Assembly (NCBI GenBank): GCA_026003235.1
Contig: BPGW01000006.1
Coordinates: 1-64,000 of the forward strand
Length of the DNA stretch: 64,000 bases
Source of the DNA: Bacteroidia bacterium
GTDB lineage: Bacteria > Bacteroidota > Bacteroidia > SpSt-205
Direction of reading: 5' to 3'
This document shows positions 25,903 through 34,806 of this stretch, one piece after another. The notes under the pieces were generated by a model, which had not been told where the DNA came from, ran no database searches, and saw only the letters and a program-made list of their open reading frames with translations. The position numbers and the translations under genes are program-made. Position 1 is the first letter of the stretch; each line of letters opens with the position of its first letter.

Positions 25903-28719
25903 GTGCAGACCATCCTGATCCTGGGCAGCGGCCCGATAGTGATTGGGCAGGCGGCGGAGTTTGACTATTCGGGTTCGCAGGCGGCCCGTGCCCTGCGGGC
26001 GGAAGGCTACAAGGTGCACCTCCTGAATTCCAACCCCGCCACCATCATGACGGACCGGGTGACGGCTGATGTGGTGCATCTCCTTCCGCTGACGGTGGAG
26101 AGCGTGGAGGCGGTGCTTCGGCGGCATCGGATAGATGCTGTGTTGCCGACGATGGGGGGGCAGACGGCCCTCAACTTGGCCATGGAATGCGCTCGCCGGG
26201 GTCTGTGGGACCGGTATGGGGTTCGGGTGATAGGGGCTTCTACCCAGGCCATAGAGGTGGCGGAGGACCGGGAGCGTTTCCGCCAGTGGGGGGAGTCCCT
26301 GGGGCTGCCCGTGCTGCCAGGGGCCATCGCCCGTTCCTATCTTGAGGCCAAGGCAATCGCCCAGCGGCTGGGGTATCCGGTGGTCTTGCGGCCTTCGTAT
26401 ACGCTGGGGGGGGCCGGCGCTCAGATCGTCCATTCCAAGGCCGAACTGGAAAAAGCCGTCGGCCGAGCTCTGGCCTTGAGCCCCGTCCACGAAGTACTCG
26501 TGGAAAAAAGCGTCGCAGGCTGGAAGGAGTTTGAGCTGGAAGTGATGCGCGACCGGGAGGGGCACTTTGTAGTGGTGTGCACGATTGAGAACCTGGATCC
26601 GATGGGCATTCACACGGGGGATTCCATCACGGTAGCGCCAGCGCAGACCCTGCCGGATGCTGCCTTCCAGCGGATGCGGGAGTATGCCAAGGTGCTCTTG
26701 CGCTCCTTCCCGGATTTTGCTGGCGGCTGCAATGTACAGTTTGCTATGAGCCCCTACACGGAGGAGATTTACCTTATTGAGGTGAATCCCCGTGTTTCGC
26801 GCTCTTCGGCCTTGGCTTCTAAGGCGACGGGGTATCCGATTGCCCGGATAGCGGCGCTTTTAGCCGTGGGCAAGCGGCTGGATGAGATCCGCAATCCCGT
26901 CACGGGCACCACCTCAGCTTTTTTTGAGCCGAGTATAGACTACGTGGTGGTGAAGGTGCCTCGGTGGAACTTTGATAAGTTTCCGGGGGCTCGGCGAGAG
27001 CTGGGCATGCAGATGCGCAGCGTAGGGGAAGCGATGGGAATTGGCCGTTCCTTTGTGGAGGCTTTGCAAAAGGCGATTCAGTCGTTGGAGCTGCGTCGGA
27101 ATGGCCTGGGAGCCGACGGCCGGGAAGTCCAGGACCTCACTCAGCTCTTGAAAGGGCTGGAGCATCCCTCATGGAATCGCATCTTCTATGTGCACGATGC
27201 CCTTTTGGCGGGAGTGCCCCTGCGCACGATCCACAAGCTCACCGGCATAGATGAGTGGTTTCTGCATGAGATCCAGGCGCTGGTGGATCTGGAGCGGGCA
27301 TTGATGGCGCATTCGGTGGAGACCCTCTCGCCGGAGCTTCTGTGGCAAGCCAAACAGATGGGATTAGGAGACCGACAGATTGCCCATCTGGTGGGAGGCT
27401 TAGAAAGCCAGATCTTCCAGTTGCGGGAAAAGTGGGGCATTCGTCGGGTTTACAAGCGTGTAGACACCTGCGCGGCCGAGTTTGAGGCTCAGACCCCTTA
27501 TTACTATTCCACTTTTGAGCGGCAAGGAGAGGACGAAGGGCCCCTTTTTACTTCTGTGCGGGAGGGGAAGCCCCGCCTCCTTATCTTGGGTTCCGGCCCT
27601 AACCGCATCGGACAGGGGGTAGAGTTTGATTACTGCTGCGTACATGGGGTTTTGGCGGCGCAAAAGCTCGGTTATGAGGCCCTTATGCTGAATTGCAATC
27701 CCGAGACGGTTTCTACGGACCCGGACATTTCGGACCGCTTGTACTTTGAGCCGGTCTTTTGGGAGCATGTCTACGAGGTGATTCGTCGGGAGCAGCCGGT
27801 CGGGGTGGTGGTGCAGCTCGGAGGCCAGACCCCGCTCAAGCTGGCGGAGAAGCTGCACCGGTATGGGGTTCCCCTGCTGGGCACAGACTGGGAAGCGATA
27901 GACTTGTCAGAAGACCGGGGTAAGTTCTCAGCTTTGCTGGAGGAGCTGGGTGTGCCTTATCCGCCTTTTGGGGTGGCGCATACCCCCGATGAGGCTTTGG
28001 CTTTAGCTGAGAAGCTGGGGTATCCGGTGCTGGTGCGGCCCAGCTATGTGCTGGGAGGCCAGCGCATGCGCATTGTGGTGGATGAGGAGGAGCTGGTTGA
28101 GCAGATCGTGACCATTTTGCGGGAAATGCCAGGCAACCGGATTCTGATAGATAAGTTTTTGGCGGGAGCGGTGGAGGCGGAGCTGGACGCCCTCTGCGAT
28201 GGGGAGCAGATAGGCGTGATAGGGCTTATGGAACACATTGAGCCTGCCGGCGTGCATTCGGGGGATTCCACGGCGGTGCTGCCGCCTTTTTCCCTTTCGC
28301 CCGCTGTAGAGGCCACCATGCGGGAATACGCCGAAAAGCTTGCTCGGCGGCTGCGTGTACGGGGCTTTATGAATGTGCAGTACGCTGTGCAGGGGGAGCG
28401 TGTCTACGTCATTGAGGCCAACCTGCGGGCTTCGCGCACGGTGCCCTTCCTGTGCAAGGCCTATGACCGACCTTTCGTCCAGTGGGCCATGGAGATCCTG
28501 GTCGGAGGAAAGCGGGTACAGGACTTTACCTTTCCGGATAAATTGGAAGGGTATGCGCTGAAGCTGCCGGTGTTTTCTTTTGATCGTTTTCCGGAGATTG
28601 AGAAGACCCTGGGACCGGAAATGCGCAGCACTGGCGAGGAGATCCGGTTTGTCTCAGGCTTGGACGACCGGCTTTTTCAGGAGCTGTATGCTTTGCGCAG
28701 TTTGTATCTGAGCCGATGA
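25903..28719 (+). CDS. carB: Carbamoyl-phosphate synthase large chain, lacking the MGS-like allosteric domain
   Basis: Makes carbamoyl phosphate for pyrimidines and arginine. The GTG start gives MQTILILGSGPIVIGQAAEFDYSG; the second half repeats the fold from LLILGSGPNRIGQGVEFDY. Both ATP-grasp domains are present (RPSYTLGGAG; RPSYVLGGQ). The protein ends after LGPEMRSTGEEI at 938 residues, whereas the E. coli enzyme (1073) continues into a regulatory domain binding UMP and ornithine. No carA is in the window. A TACCTTTG box at 25891-25898 ends 4 nt before the GTG. The next gene overlaps by ATGA. Confidence 0.95.
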   Translation: MQTILILGSGPIVIGQAAEFDYSGSQAARALRAEGYKVHLLNSNPATIMTDRVTADVVHLLPLTVESVEAVLRRHRIDAVLPTMGGQTALNLAMECARRGLWDRYGVRVIGASTQAIEVAEDRERFRQWGESLGLPVLPGAIARSYLEAKAIAQRLGYPVVLRPSYTLGGAGAQIVHSKAELEKAVGRALALSPVHEVLVEKSVAGWKEFELEVMRDREGHFVVVCTIENLDPMGIHTGDSITVAPAQTLPDAAFQRMREYAKVLLRSFPDFAGGCNVQFAMSPYTEEIYLIEVNPRVSRSSALASKATGYPIARIAALLAVGKRLDEIRNPVTGTTSAFFEPSIDYVVVKVPRWNFDKFPGARRELGMQMRSVGEAMGIGRSFVEALQKAIQSLELRRNGLGADGREVQDLTQLLKGLEHPSWNRIFYVHDALLAGVPLRTIHKLTGIDEWFLHEIQALVDLERALMAHSVETLSPELLWQAKQMGLGDRQIAHLVGGLESQIFQLREKWGIRRVYKRVDTCAAEFEAQTPYYYSTFERQGEDEGPLFTSVREGKPRLLILGSGPNRIGQGVEFDYCCVHGVLAAQKLGYEALMLNCNPETVSTDPDISDRLYFEPVFWEHVYEVIRREQPVGVVVQLGGQTPLKLAEKLHRYGVPLLGTDWEAIDLSEDRGKFSALLEELGVPYPPFGVAHTPDEALALAEKLGYPVLVRPSYVLGGQRMRIVVDEEELVEQIVTILREMPGNRILIDKFLAGAVEAELDALCDGEQIGVIGLMEHIEPAGVHSGDSTAVLPPFSLSPAVEATMREYAEKLARRLRVRGFMNVQYAVQGERVYVIEANLRASRTVPFLCKAYDRPFVQWAMEILVGGKRVQDFTFPDKLEGYALKLPVFSFDRFPEIEKTLGPEMRSTGEEIRFVSGLDDRLFQELYALRSLYLSR

Positions 28720-29885
28720 GGTGGGAAGCGTTTCTTATGCCTGTGCGGCGGGTGGAGATGCGTTCGCAGCGGCTATCGGTGGCCACGAGTTTTCCGGCGG
28801 GGACGCTGGCCGTGGAAGAGGCGCTGGCCCGCCAGCCGACAGCGGTGCTGCTCGGCTACCCCTACTACCAGAAGGCGGAGGTTTTTCGGTACAGTCCCCA
28901 GGCTACGGCCCGCGTTCGGCGGCGGCTCTACTCGCTTGCGCTACCCAGCCTGGCCCTGCAGCTTGTAGACTTGGGGGATATTCATGTGCCGGAGGAGGAG
29001 GCGGGCTTGCCCAGCCAGGCCCTTGAGGAGGTCGTGAAGGTCCTTTTGCAGGCCGGCCATAAAGTCGTAGTGTTTGGAGGGGGGCAAGAAGCGGCTTTGC
29101 CCCTCTTTCGGGCGGTGGCTGCCCAAGAGGCCCCCTTCACCTATACGCTCTTGGACCGCAAGCTGGACCTTTTTGACGCTTTGTCGGCTCAAGAGGTGCC
29201 CCATCGCCGCTATCACCAAGACTTACTTTTGGACGAGCAGGTTGAGGTGCCTTTTCGAGGGCAAGTCGTGGGGTTAGCCTGGCATTGGGTCAGCCCCGCC
29301 GAAGAAGAAATCCTCCACACTTACCTTCGGGTGCCTTATTTGCGGCTCAGTCAGGTGCTGGCTGACCCCGATGAAGCCGAACCTTTTTTACGCACGGCGG
29401 CCTTTATCACGATGGACTTGGGCCTTGTGAGGGGGGCCGATGCACCCGCCGTGCTTGACCCCGAACCGGAAGGCCTCCCCATTGAGGTGGCTGCTAAGCT
29501 CATGCGTTTCGCGGGCATGGGCTACCGCAGCGATGTGCTACACCTGGCTAACTATTTCCCACCTTTTGACAAGGATGGGCGTACCGCAGCGGCGGTGGCG
29601 ATCCTCTTGTGGTATTTCCTGGAGGGGCGCATCAACCCAGAGGACGACTTTCCCTGGCCAGACCGGGCCAACCTGGAGCGGTACGAAGTGTCCCTGCGGG
29701 AGGTGGATGTGCCTACGCTGCTGTTTTATCGGCATCCCCGCAGTGGACGCTGGTGGATGGAGGTGGTTCCGCTGGCTGGTAAGGGTCCTGCCCGACTGGT
29801 CCCTTGCAGCCGCACGGCTTACGAGACGGCCTTGCGTGGAGAGGTGCCGGACCTGTGGTACCTGTGGCAGCTCACCACATCCTAA
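28716..29885 (+). CDS. Arginase/formimidoylglutamase-fold protein with most metal ligands replaced
   Basis: The 389-residue protein aligns with a Bacteroidota arginase-like family. The usual GGDHS is GGGQE (VVVFGGGQEAALP), DAHxD is DRKLD (TLLDRKLDLFD) and the SxDxDxxDP strand is TMDLGLVRGADAPA, so the binuclear manganese site looks largely lost. The middle (FAGMGYRSDVLHLANYFP) is well formed. In flavobacteria related genes lie near type IX/gliding genes, and a cargo gene follows here. Function unknown; probably non-enzymatic. The start overlaps the carB stop. Confidence 0.7.
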   Translation: MRWEAFLMPVRRVEMRSQRLSVATSFPAGTLAVEEALARQPTAVLLGYPYYQKAEVFRYSPQATARVRRRLYSLALPSLALQLVDLGDIHVPEEEAGLPSQALEEVVKVLLQAGHKVVVFGGGQEAALPLFRAVAAQEAPFTYTLLDRKLDLFDALSAQEVPHRRYHQDLLLDEQVEVPFRGQVVGLAWHWVSPAEEEILHTYLRVPYLRLSQVLADPDEAEPFLRTAAFITMDLGLVRGADAPAVLDPEPEGLPIEVAAKLMRFAGMGYRSDVLHLANYFPPFDKDGRTAAAVAILLWYFLEGRINPEDDFPWPDRANLERYEVSLREVDVPTLLFYRHPRSGRWWMEVVPLAGKGPARLVPCSRTAYETALRGEVPDLWYLWQLTTS

Positions 29886-29894
29886 AGAATTGAT

Positions 29895-29902
29895 TACCTT
29901 TG
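29895..29902 (+). promoter_or_regulatory. -7 box (TACCTTTG) for the PKD cargo gene
   Basis: Ends 4 nt before the ATG at 29907. Confidence 0.75.
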
Positions 29903-29906
29903 CGTG

Positions 29907-32900
29907 ATGCAGACTCTCCGCACTGCGTGGCTTGCTTTGTTTTTCCTGGCGGCGGGACTCAAGGCTACTCACTACCTGGGGGGTGACCTGACTTACGTCT
30001 GTCTGGGGCCGGGGCCAGGCGGCACGACCCGCTATAAGGTTCGCTTTACCTTGTATCGGGATTGCAAGGGCATACCTGCAGACAACTCCATTTTCATCAG
30101 GTACGCTTCGGTGCAGTGCAATATCAACCAGTCGGTGTCTGTGCCGCACACGGCGGTGATCCCAGGCTCGGGTCAGGATGTGACGCCGCTCTGCTCAGGG
30201 GCCTCTTCTGCGTGCGTCAGCGCAGCCAGTCCTTACGGTATTGAGCGGTGGATCTACGAGACCACCATCAGCCTCCCGGCCGGCTGCGGCAGCGACTGGA
30301 TCATCTGGCATAACAACTGCTGCCGCTCTAATGCGATTGATAACCTTACTAATCCTATCAATCAAGGCTCTACCTTCTATGTCACGCTGGATAATACCCT
30401 AACGCCCTGTAACAATTCACCTCAGTTTACGAACCTACCGCAGTTTTTCAACTGCACCAATCGGCCTACGTTGCTGAACCTGGGGCTGACCGACCCCGAT
30501 GGCGACTCTTTGGTCATCACGCTCACGAACTGCCTGGATGAACCGACAGGTGCTGGCAATCCTCCTTCCTTCCCCTCGGTAGCTTACTCTGGGATGTACT
30601 CGGGAAATAATCCTTTTCCAACGCTGTCGGGGATTTTGATTCAGCCAGGGGGGCTTTTCAGTTACATTCCGAGTACGCCTTTTAATGCGGCTTTTTGCTA
30701 CAAAGTGGAAGAGTACCGAAATGGCGTCAAAATCGGCGAGACGATTCAGGATGTGTACTTGATAATCCAGAACTGTCCTGCTCCTACGCCTCCTGTGGCG
30801 GCTACCAACACCCCTTCCCGCAGCAACGTGGTCTACGACGAGACCAATGCGAACTCTTTCTCCTTCGCGGTGCCGCTGTGTCCGGGGCAGACAGGCCAGC
30901 AGTACTGCATGACCTTCAACTACACGGACAATGTCAATTTTCCACCCCAGAATCAACTGCGAGTTACCCTCGTTCAGCTGCCGAATGGGGTGACGGCTAC
31001 CGTGACCGGCAATAACACCAGTAGTGCGCAGGTGCAGCTCTGCTGGACGCCTACAGCCGCTGACATAGGGGATCACACGGTGGTGATTACGGTGGAGAAC
31101 AACGCTTGCCCGATACGAGGGCGGTGGGATTACACCTACGTTTTACGGGTTCGGCCGGCTATGTTTTATAACGGGCTGATTGCGGTGGTGCGCGGGCCCA
31201 ACGATACGGTTCCTACCCGAGATACGACGGTCTGTGTAGGCACGCAGCTGCGTCTACGGCTTACCGCTCGGGACTCGGTGGGCACGCCCGGCGATATTAC
31301 GTCGGTACAGTGGACGACGACGGGGGGGCTGGCCGCTCCGCCTTCTTTCCCTCCTAACCCGCTTAGCCAAGCGGTTATGCCGCTTGTCACGGTGACGGGC
31401 CCCGGCGAGTATATTGCTACGGTGACTTTCCGAGGGGGGTGCGTGGATCGGGATACGCTACGCGTTCACATTTTCCCGCCGGATACGGTCCGGATTGCTG
31501 AGCCGATTCAGGCATGTGCGGGCGATACGGTCGTGCTAACGGCTTCGTCGGTGCTGGGTTTGCCTATCTCGTGGTATACGGGTGCTCCAGGCACGGGCAC
31601 GCTTATTGGAACGGGTGATACGGTGCGCTACCCGGTCGGGAATGGTCCGAGCTTTCCGGTTTACGCCGTCGTGCAGGATGCAAATGGATGCGTGTATCGG
31701 GATACGGCGCAGGTGACGGTGTTTCCGCTGCCGCAGTTTACGACGGCGGTTACGCCGGCGCAGTGTCGGGGACAAAACAATGGGGCTATTGCCGTGACAC
31801 CCCAGGCAGCGGGTACGTATACCTACCAGCTTTTTGATGCGGGTGGGGGCAGTGTGGCGGGTCCCCAGGCTACGGGCTCGTTTAGTAACCTAACCCCCGG
31901 CACTTACGTTGTGGCGGTGCAGGGCCCTGCTCCGTCGGTTTGCTGGGCTTATGATACGGTGGTGGTAGGGCAGGGGGATAGTGTGAGCCTGGCTTTGCTG
32001 GGGGATAGCTTGCGATATGGGTGTCCGCCTTTCACGGTGGCCTTGGAGGCGCAGGCCTCTACGACCTTGAATGCGCCATTATCGTACCTCTGGAGCTTTG
32101 GGGATGGTAACACGCAGTTCACGAATACTCCTACGGTGAGTTATACCTATGCTCAGCCGGGGGTGTATGTGGTCGTAGTGCGGGCATCTACGCCGCAGGG
32201 CTGTTTCGCTACAGACACCCTGGTGGTGAACACGCTCAACCCGCTGGGGCTGGTGGCCCAGCAGGGGCGTGTATGTCGGGAAAGCGCCTCTGGGGTCGTT
32301 ACGCTCACTCTTCAGGGGACGCCCACTGGTGCGGTGCAATATCAAGCCTTTCCTGTCGTGCCCGGCAGCGGTCCTGTGCTGGGGCCTCAAAGCAGTCCTA
32401 CTTTCACGGTGCCGGTGGGCGTGCGGTATGAGTTTATTGCCCAGGATTCGCTCCGGTGTCAGGGACGCGACACGATTACGGTGGTGCCTACTGATAGCGT
32501 AGACGCCCTATCGCTTGTAAGTGGCCCGATTCCTACCTGTTATCCTGTGGCGGTGGCCCTCACTGCCCAGGCGCAGGGTACGGGTAATCTCACTTACTAC
32601 TGGGATTTCGGCAATGGCGGGTATGACACCACGAGCGTCCCTTCCACGGAAGCGCTCTACTTGGCGGGGGGTACCTATGTCGTAACCCTGATTGTCCGCA
32701 ACGAGGTGGGCTGTGCCGATACGATCCTTCTGCCGGTCACGGTCCCTGCTACGGGTGAGCGCATAGATGCCCAGATTGTGAGCGTTAGCCCAGTAGCAGG
32801 TTGCGCTCCCCTCACAGTAAGTTTTGAGGGGACGGGCAGTAGCAGCCTGGGCACGAACTTGGCCTTTTCCTGGGATTTTGGGGACGGGACGACGGCCCAA

Positions 32901-33554
32901 GGCGCCCAAGCCACCCACACCTATACGCAGCCGGGGTATTACTGGGCTGTATTTTATGCTCGTAATCCTTCTTCTGCGCAGTGCTATGATACGGCTCGGG
33001 TGCGGATTTGGGTGGATGGGCAGCCTTCGGCTCAGATCCAAGCGCCTCCTCCGCCCAGTAGCATAGGCTACTACATCGCCTCCCCGATAACCTTTACGGC
33101 GGTGCCAGGGCCGTATGCGGTGCGCTTCTCCTGGCGGGCCGATAGCCAGCGTGCGGATACAGGACTTACCTACACCATCAGTTACCTCCAGAAGGGCACG
33201 TACTGCGTCTACCTCACCGTAGAAAGCGAGCTGGGGTGTGCCGATACGGCCTCGTACTGCTTTGATGTGAGCGGGTACGTGCTTCTTGTACCGAATGTCT
33301 TCACACCTAATGGGGATGGGGTCAACGATATTTTCACCATCATAGGCTACGGCATGGAATCCATGGAACTCCTTCTCTACGACCGCTGGGGGAATCTCGT
33401 CTCCACAGTTCGGGGCACAGAGCGCCTGTCGTGGGATGGAACGAAAGGCGGCCAGCCTGCACCCGAGGGCGTCTACACCTATGTGCTCCGGTATAAGCTT
33501 ATAGATAAGCCGGGTACGGAGTGGCGATCGGGTACGGTTACGCTCCTGCGGTGA
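29907..33554 (+). CDS. Large secreted PKD-repeat protein with gliding-type C-terminal sorting domain (type IX cargo)
   Basis: A 1215-residue secreted protein. Signal MQTLRTAWLALFFLAAGLKA is followed by HYLGGDLTYVC and FTLYRDCKG, as in large gliding-associated proteins. Several Ig/PKD-like domains follow (YLWSFGDGNT, YYWDFGNGGYD, FSWDFGDGTT). The end is a type B sorting domain (VPNVFTPNGDGVNDIF, LLLYDRWGNLV, WDGTKGGQPAPEGVYTY). Likely a cell-surface adhesin. I chose the ATG at 29907 because the TACCTTTG box (29895-29902) ends 4 nt before it; a GTG at 29904 is the alternative. Confidence 0.9.
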   Translation: MQTLRTAWLALFFLAAGLKATHYLGGDLTYVCLGPGPGGTTRYKVRFTLYRDCKGIPADNSIFIRYASVQCNINQSVSVPHTAVIPGSGQDVTPLCSGASSACVSAASPYGIERWIYETTISLPAGCGSDWIIWHNNCCRSNAIDNLTNPINQGSTFYVTLDNTLTPCNNSPQFTNLPQFFNCTNRPTLLNLGLTDPDGDSLVITLTNCLDEPTGAGNPPSFPSVAYSGMYSGNNPFPTLSGILIQPGGLFSYIPSTPFNAAFCYKVEEYRNGVKIGETIQDVYLIIQNCPAPTPPVAATNTPSRSNVVYDETNANSFSFAVPLCPGQTGQQYCMTFNYTDNVNFPPQNQLRVTLVQLPNGVTATVTGNNTSSAQVQLCWTPTAADIGDHTVVITVENNACPIRGRWDYTYVLRVRPAMFYNGLIAVVRGPNDTVPTRDTTVCVGTQLRLRLTARDSVGTPGDITSVQWTTTGGLAAPPSFPPNPLSQAVMPLVTVTGPGEYIATVTFRGGCVDRDTLRVHIFPPDTVRIAEPIQACAGDTVVLTASSVLGLPISWYTGAPGTGTLIGTGDTVRYPVGNGPSFPVYAVVQDANGCVYRDTAQVTVFPLPQFTTAVTPAQCRGQNNGAIAVTPQAAGTYTYQLFDAGGGSVAGPQATGSFSNLTPGTYVVAVQGPAPSVCWAYDTVVVGQGDSVSLALLGDSLRYGCPPFTVALEAQASTTLNAPLSYLWSFGDGNTQFTNTPTVSYTYAQPGVYVVVVRASTPQGCFATDTLVVNTLNPLGLVAQQGRVCRESASGVVTLTLQGTPTGAVQYQAFPVVPGSGPVLGPQSSPTFTVPVGVRYEFIAQDSLRCQGRDTITVVPTDSVDALSLVSGPIPTCYPVAVALTAQAQGTGNLTYYWDFGNGGYDTTSVPSTEALYLAGGTYVVTLIVRNEVGCADTILLPVTVPATGERIDAQIVSVSPVAGCAPLTVSFEGTGSSSLGTNLAFSWDFGDGTTAQGAQATHTYTQPGYYWAVFYARNPSSAQCYDTARVRIWVDGQPSAQIQAPPPPSSIGYYIASPITFTAVPGPYAVRFSWRADSQRADTGLTYTISYLQKGTYCVYLTVESELGCADTASYCFDVSGYVLLVPNVFTPNGDGVNDIFTIIGYGMESMELLLYDRWGNLVSTVRGTERLSWDGTKGGQPAPEGVYTYVLRYKLIDKPGTEWRSGTVTLLR

Positions 33555-33571
33555 GGGTGGGGTAAAACCCA

Positions 33572-33579
33572 TATGTTTG
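33572..33579 (+). promoter_or_regulatory. -7 box (TATGTTTG) for the enoyl-CoA hydratase operon
   Basis: Ends 4 nt before the ATG. Confidence 0.7.
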
Positions 33580-33583
33580 TGCT

Positions 33584-34378
33584 ATGGAGGATCAGCAGCG
33601 TGCTCCCCTTTTCATAGAGACGGAAGTCCAAGACCGCATCGGTTACCTGACCCTGAATCGGCCCGAGCGTCGCAATGCCCTCAGTTATGCCCTTGTTAGC
33701 CAGCTCAAGCAGGCCCTGGAGGCTTGGAAGCAAGAGGCGGGGGTCCGAGTCGTGGTGCTGCGCGCCAAAGGCCCAGCCTTCTGTTCTGGGGCGGATATTG
33801 AGTACCTCCAGAAGCTTCAGGACTACTCCTTCCAGGAAAACCTGGCGGACTCGCTCCACCTGATGGAGCTGTACCTGCTGATGTACCGCTATCCCAAGCC
33901 GCTCATTGCGCAGGTGGAAGGCCCCGCCCTGGCTGGAGGAGCTGGCCTCGTCACGGTGTGTGACCTGGTTGTGGCTACGCCTAACGCTACGATCGGGTAT
34001 CCTGAGGCGCGGATCGGCTTTCTGCCAGCCATGGTTACGTACTTTCTCCTGCGCCGGGTGGGGGAAGGCTGGGCTCGTCAGCTCCTTATTTCGGCAGAAC
34101 CCTTCACCGCCGAGAAGGCCCACCAGATCGGGCTCTTTAACTACCTTGTAGAGCCTGACGAAATCGCCTCCTTCGTGCACGAGCTTGCGGTCAAGATCGC
34201 CGTCCAGAATTCCCCGACTTCCCTGGAGTTTATCCGCAAGCTGATTGCCGACATGCAGGACATGCCTCTGCAGATGGGACTAGAGTTCGCGGCCAAGATG
34301 AATGCGCACGCTCGCGCTACGGAGGACTTTCGCAGGGGTATAGCGGCCTTCCTTCGGAAGGAAAAGCTGACGTGGTAG
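33584..34378 (+). CDS. Enoyl-CoA hydratase/isomerase family protein, methylglutaconyl-CoA hydratase-like
   Basis: A 264-residue crotonase-fold enzyme. Oxyanion-hole and active-site motifs are AFCSGADIEYLQ, EGPALAGGAGLVTVCDLVVA and GYPEARIGFLPA. The second catalytic Glu (PEAR) is present, but the first position is Gly (AGGAGL), as in methylglutaconyl-CoA hydratases of leucine catabolism. The exact substrate is not settled. A TATGTTTG box at 33572-33579 ends 4 nt before the ATG. It starts an operon with pyrR and DUF2851, with overlapping ends. Confidence 0.85.
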   Translation: MEDQQRAPLFIETEVQDRIGYLTLNRPERRNALSYALVSQLKQALEAWKQEAGVRVVVLRAKGPAFCSGADIEYLQKLQDYSFQENLADSLHLMELYLLMYRYPKPLIAQVEGPALAGGAGLVTVCDLVVATPNATIGYPEARIGFLPAMVTYFLLRRVGEGWARQLLISAEPFTAEKAHQIGLFNYLVEPDEIASFVHELAVKIAVQNSPTSLEFIRKLIADMQDMPLQMGLEFAAKMNAHARATEDFRRGIAAFLRKEKLTW

Positions 34379-34806
34379 GTCGTTGTGTCTTAGCTGCGTC
34401 AGCGGTGGAAAAGCTCTTGCATCGGCTGGCGCTCCAGGTGCTGGAACGGTACTATGGAGAACCTGTGCTGCCTGCCCTTGTGCCCGCTTCGCCGAGAGGG
34501 GAGCCCTTAGCCCGGCAGATAGAGGCCTACCTCGTCCAGGAGGCGGGGCGTGCTGGCACCGAACCTGTCCCAGGAGTGCCTATCCTGCTGGTGGACGATG
34601 TACTCTATACAGGGCGCACGCTGCTTGCGCATCTTACGCGCTGGTGGGTGCAAGCTCCTCGGGTAGAAGCGCTGGTTTTGGTGGATCGAGGGCATCGCCG
34701 CTACCCCGTCGCGCCAGACTATGTGGGGCTGACCTTGGCTACGACCTTGCAGGAACGGGTAGAGGTGCGCACCACCGAAAAGGGCTGGGAAGTGTGGCTC
34801 GTGTAA
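34372..34806 (+). CDS. pyrR: PyrR-type phosphoribosyltransferase
   Basis: A 144-residue protein with the PRPP-binding motif ILLVDDVLYTGRTL and the PyrR-specific VDRGHRRYPVAPDYVG. PyrR proteins bind pyr mRNA and may act as uracil phosphoribosyltransferases. No attenuator is visible upstream of carB, whose transcript seems leaderless, so control by RNA binding there is unlikely. A GTG start overlaps the stop of the hydratase gene, and DUF2851 overlaps its end. The N-terminus may lack part of the fold compared with longer PyrR (about 180 aa). Confidence 0.85.
   Translation: MVGRCVLAASAVEKLLHRLALQVLERYYGEPVLPALVPASPRGEPLARQIEAYLVQEAGRAGTEPVPGVPILLVDDVLYTGRTLLAHLTRWWVQAPRVEALVLVDRGHRRYPVAPDYVGLTLATTLQERVEVRTTEKGWEVWLV

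Noticed and set aside
33584-34378. MenB or a classical fatty-acid enoyl-CoA hydratase
   Set aside because: The first catalytic Glu is missing and the AGGAGLVTVCDL segment fits methylglutaconyl-CoA hydratase-like proteins better, though the substrate stays open.
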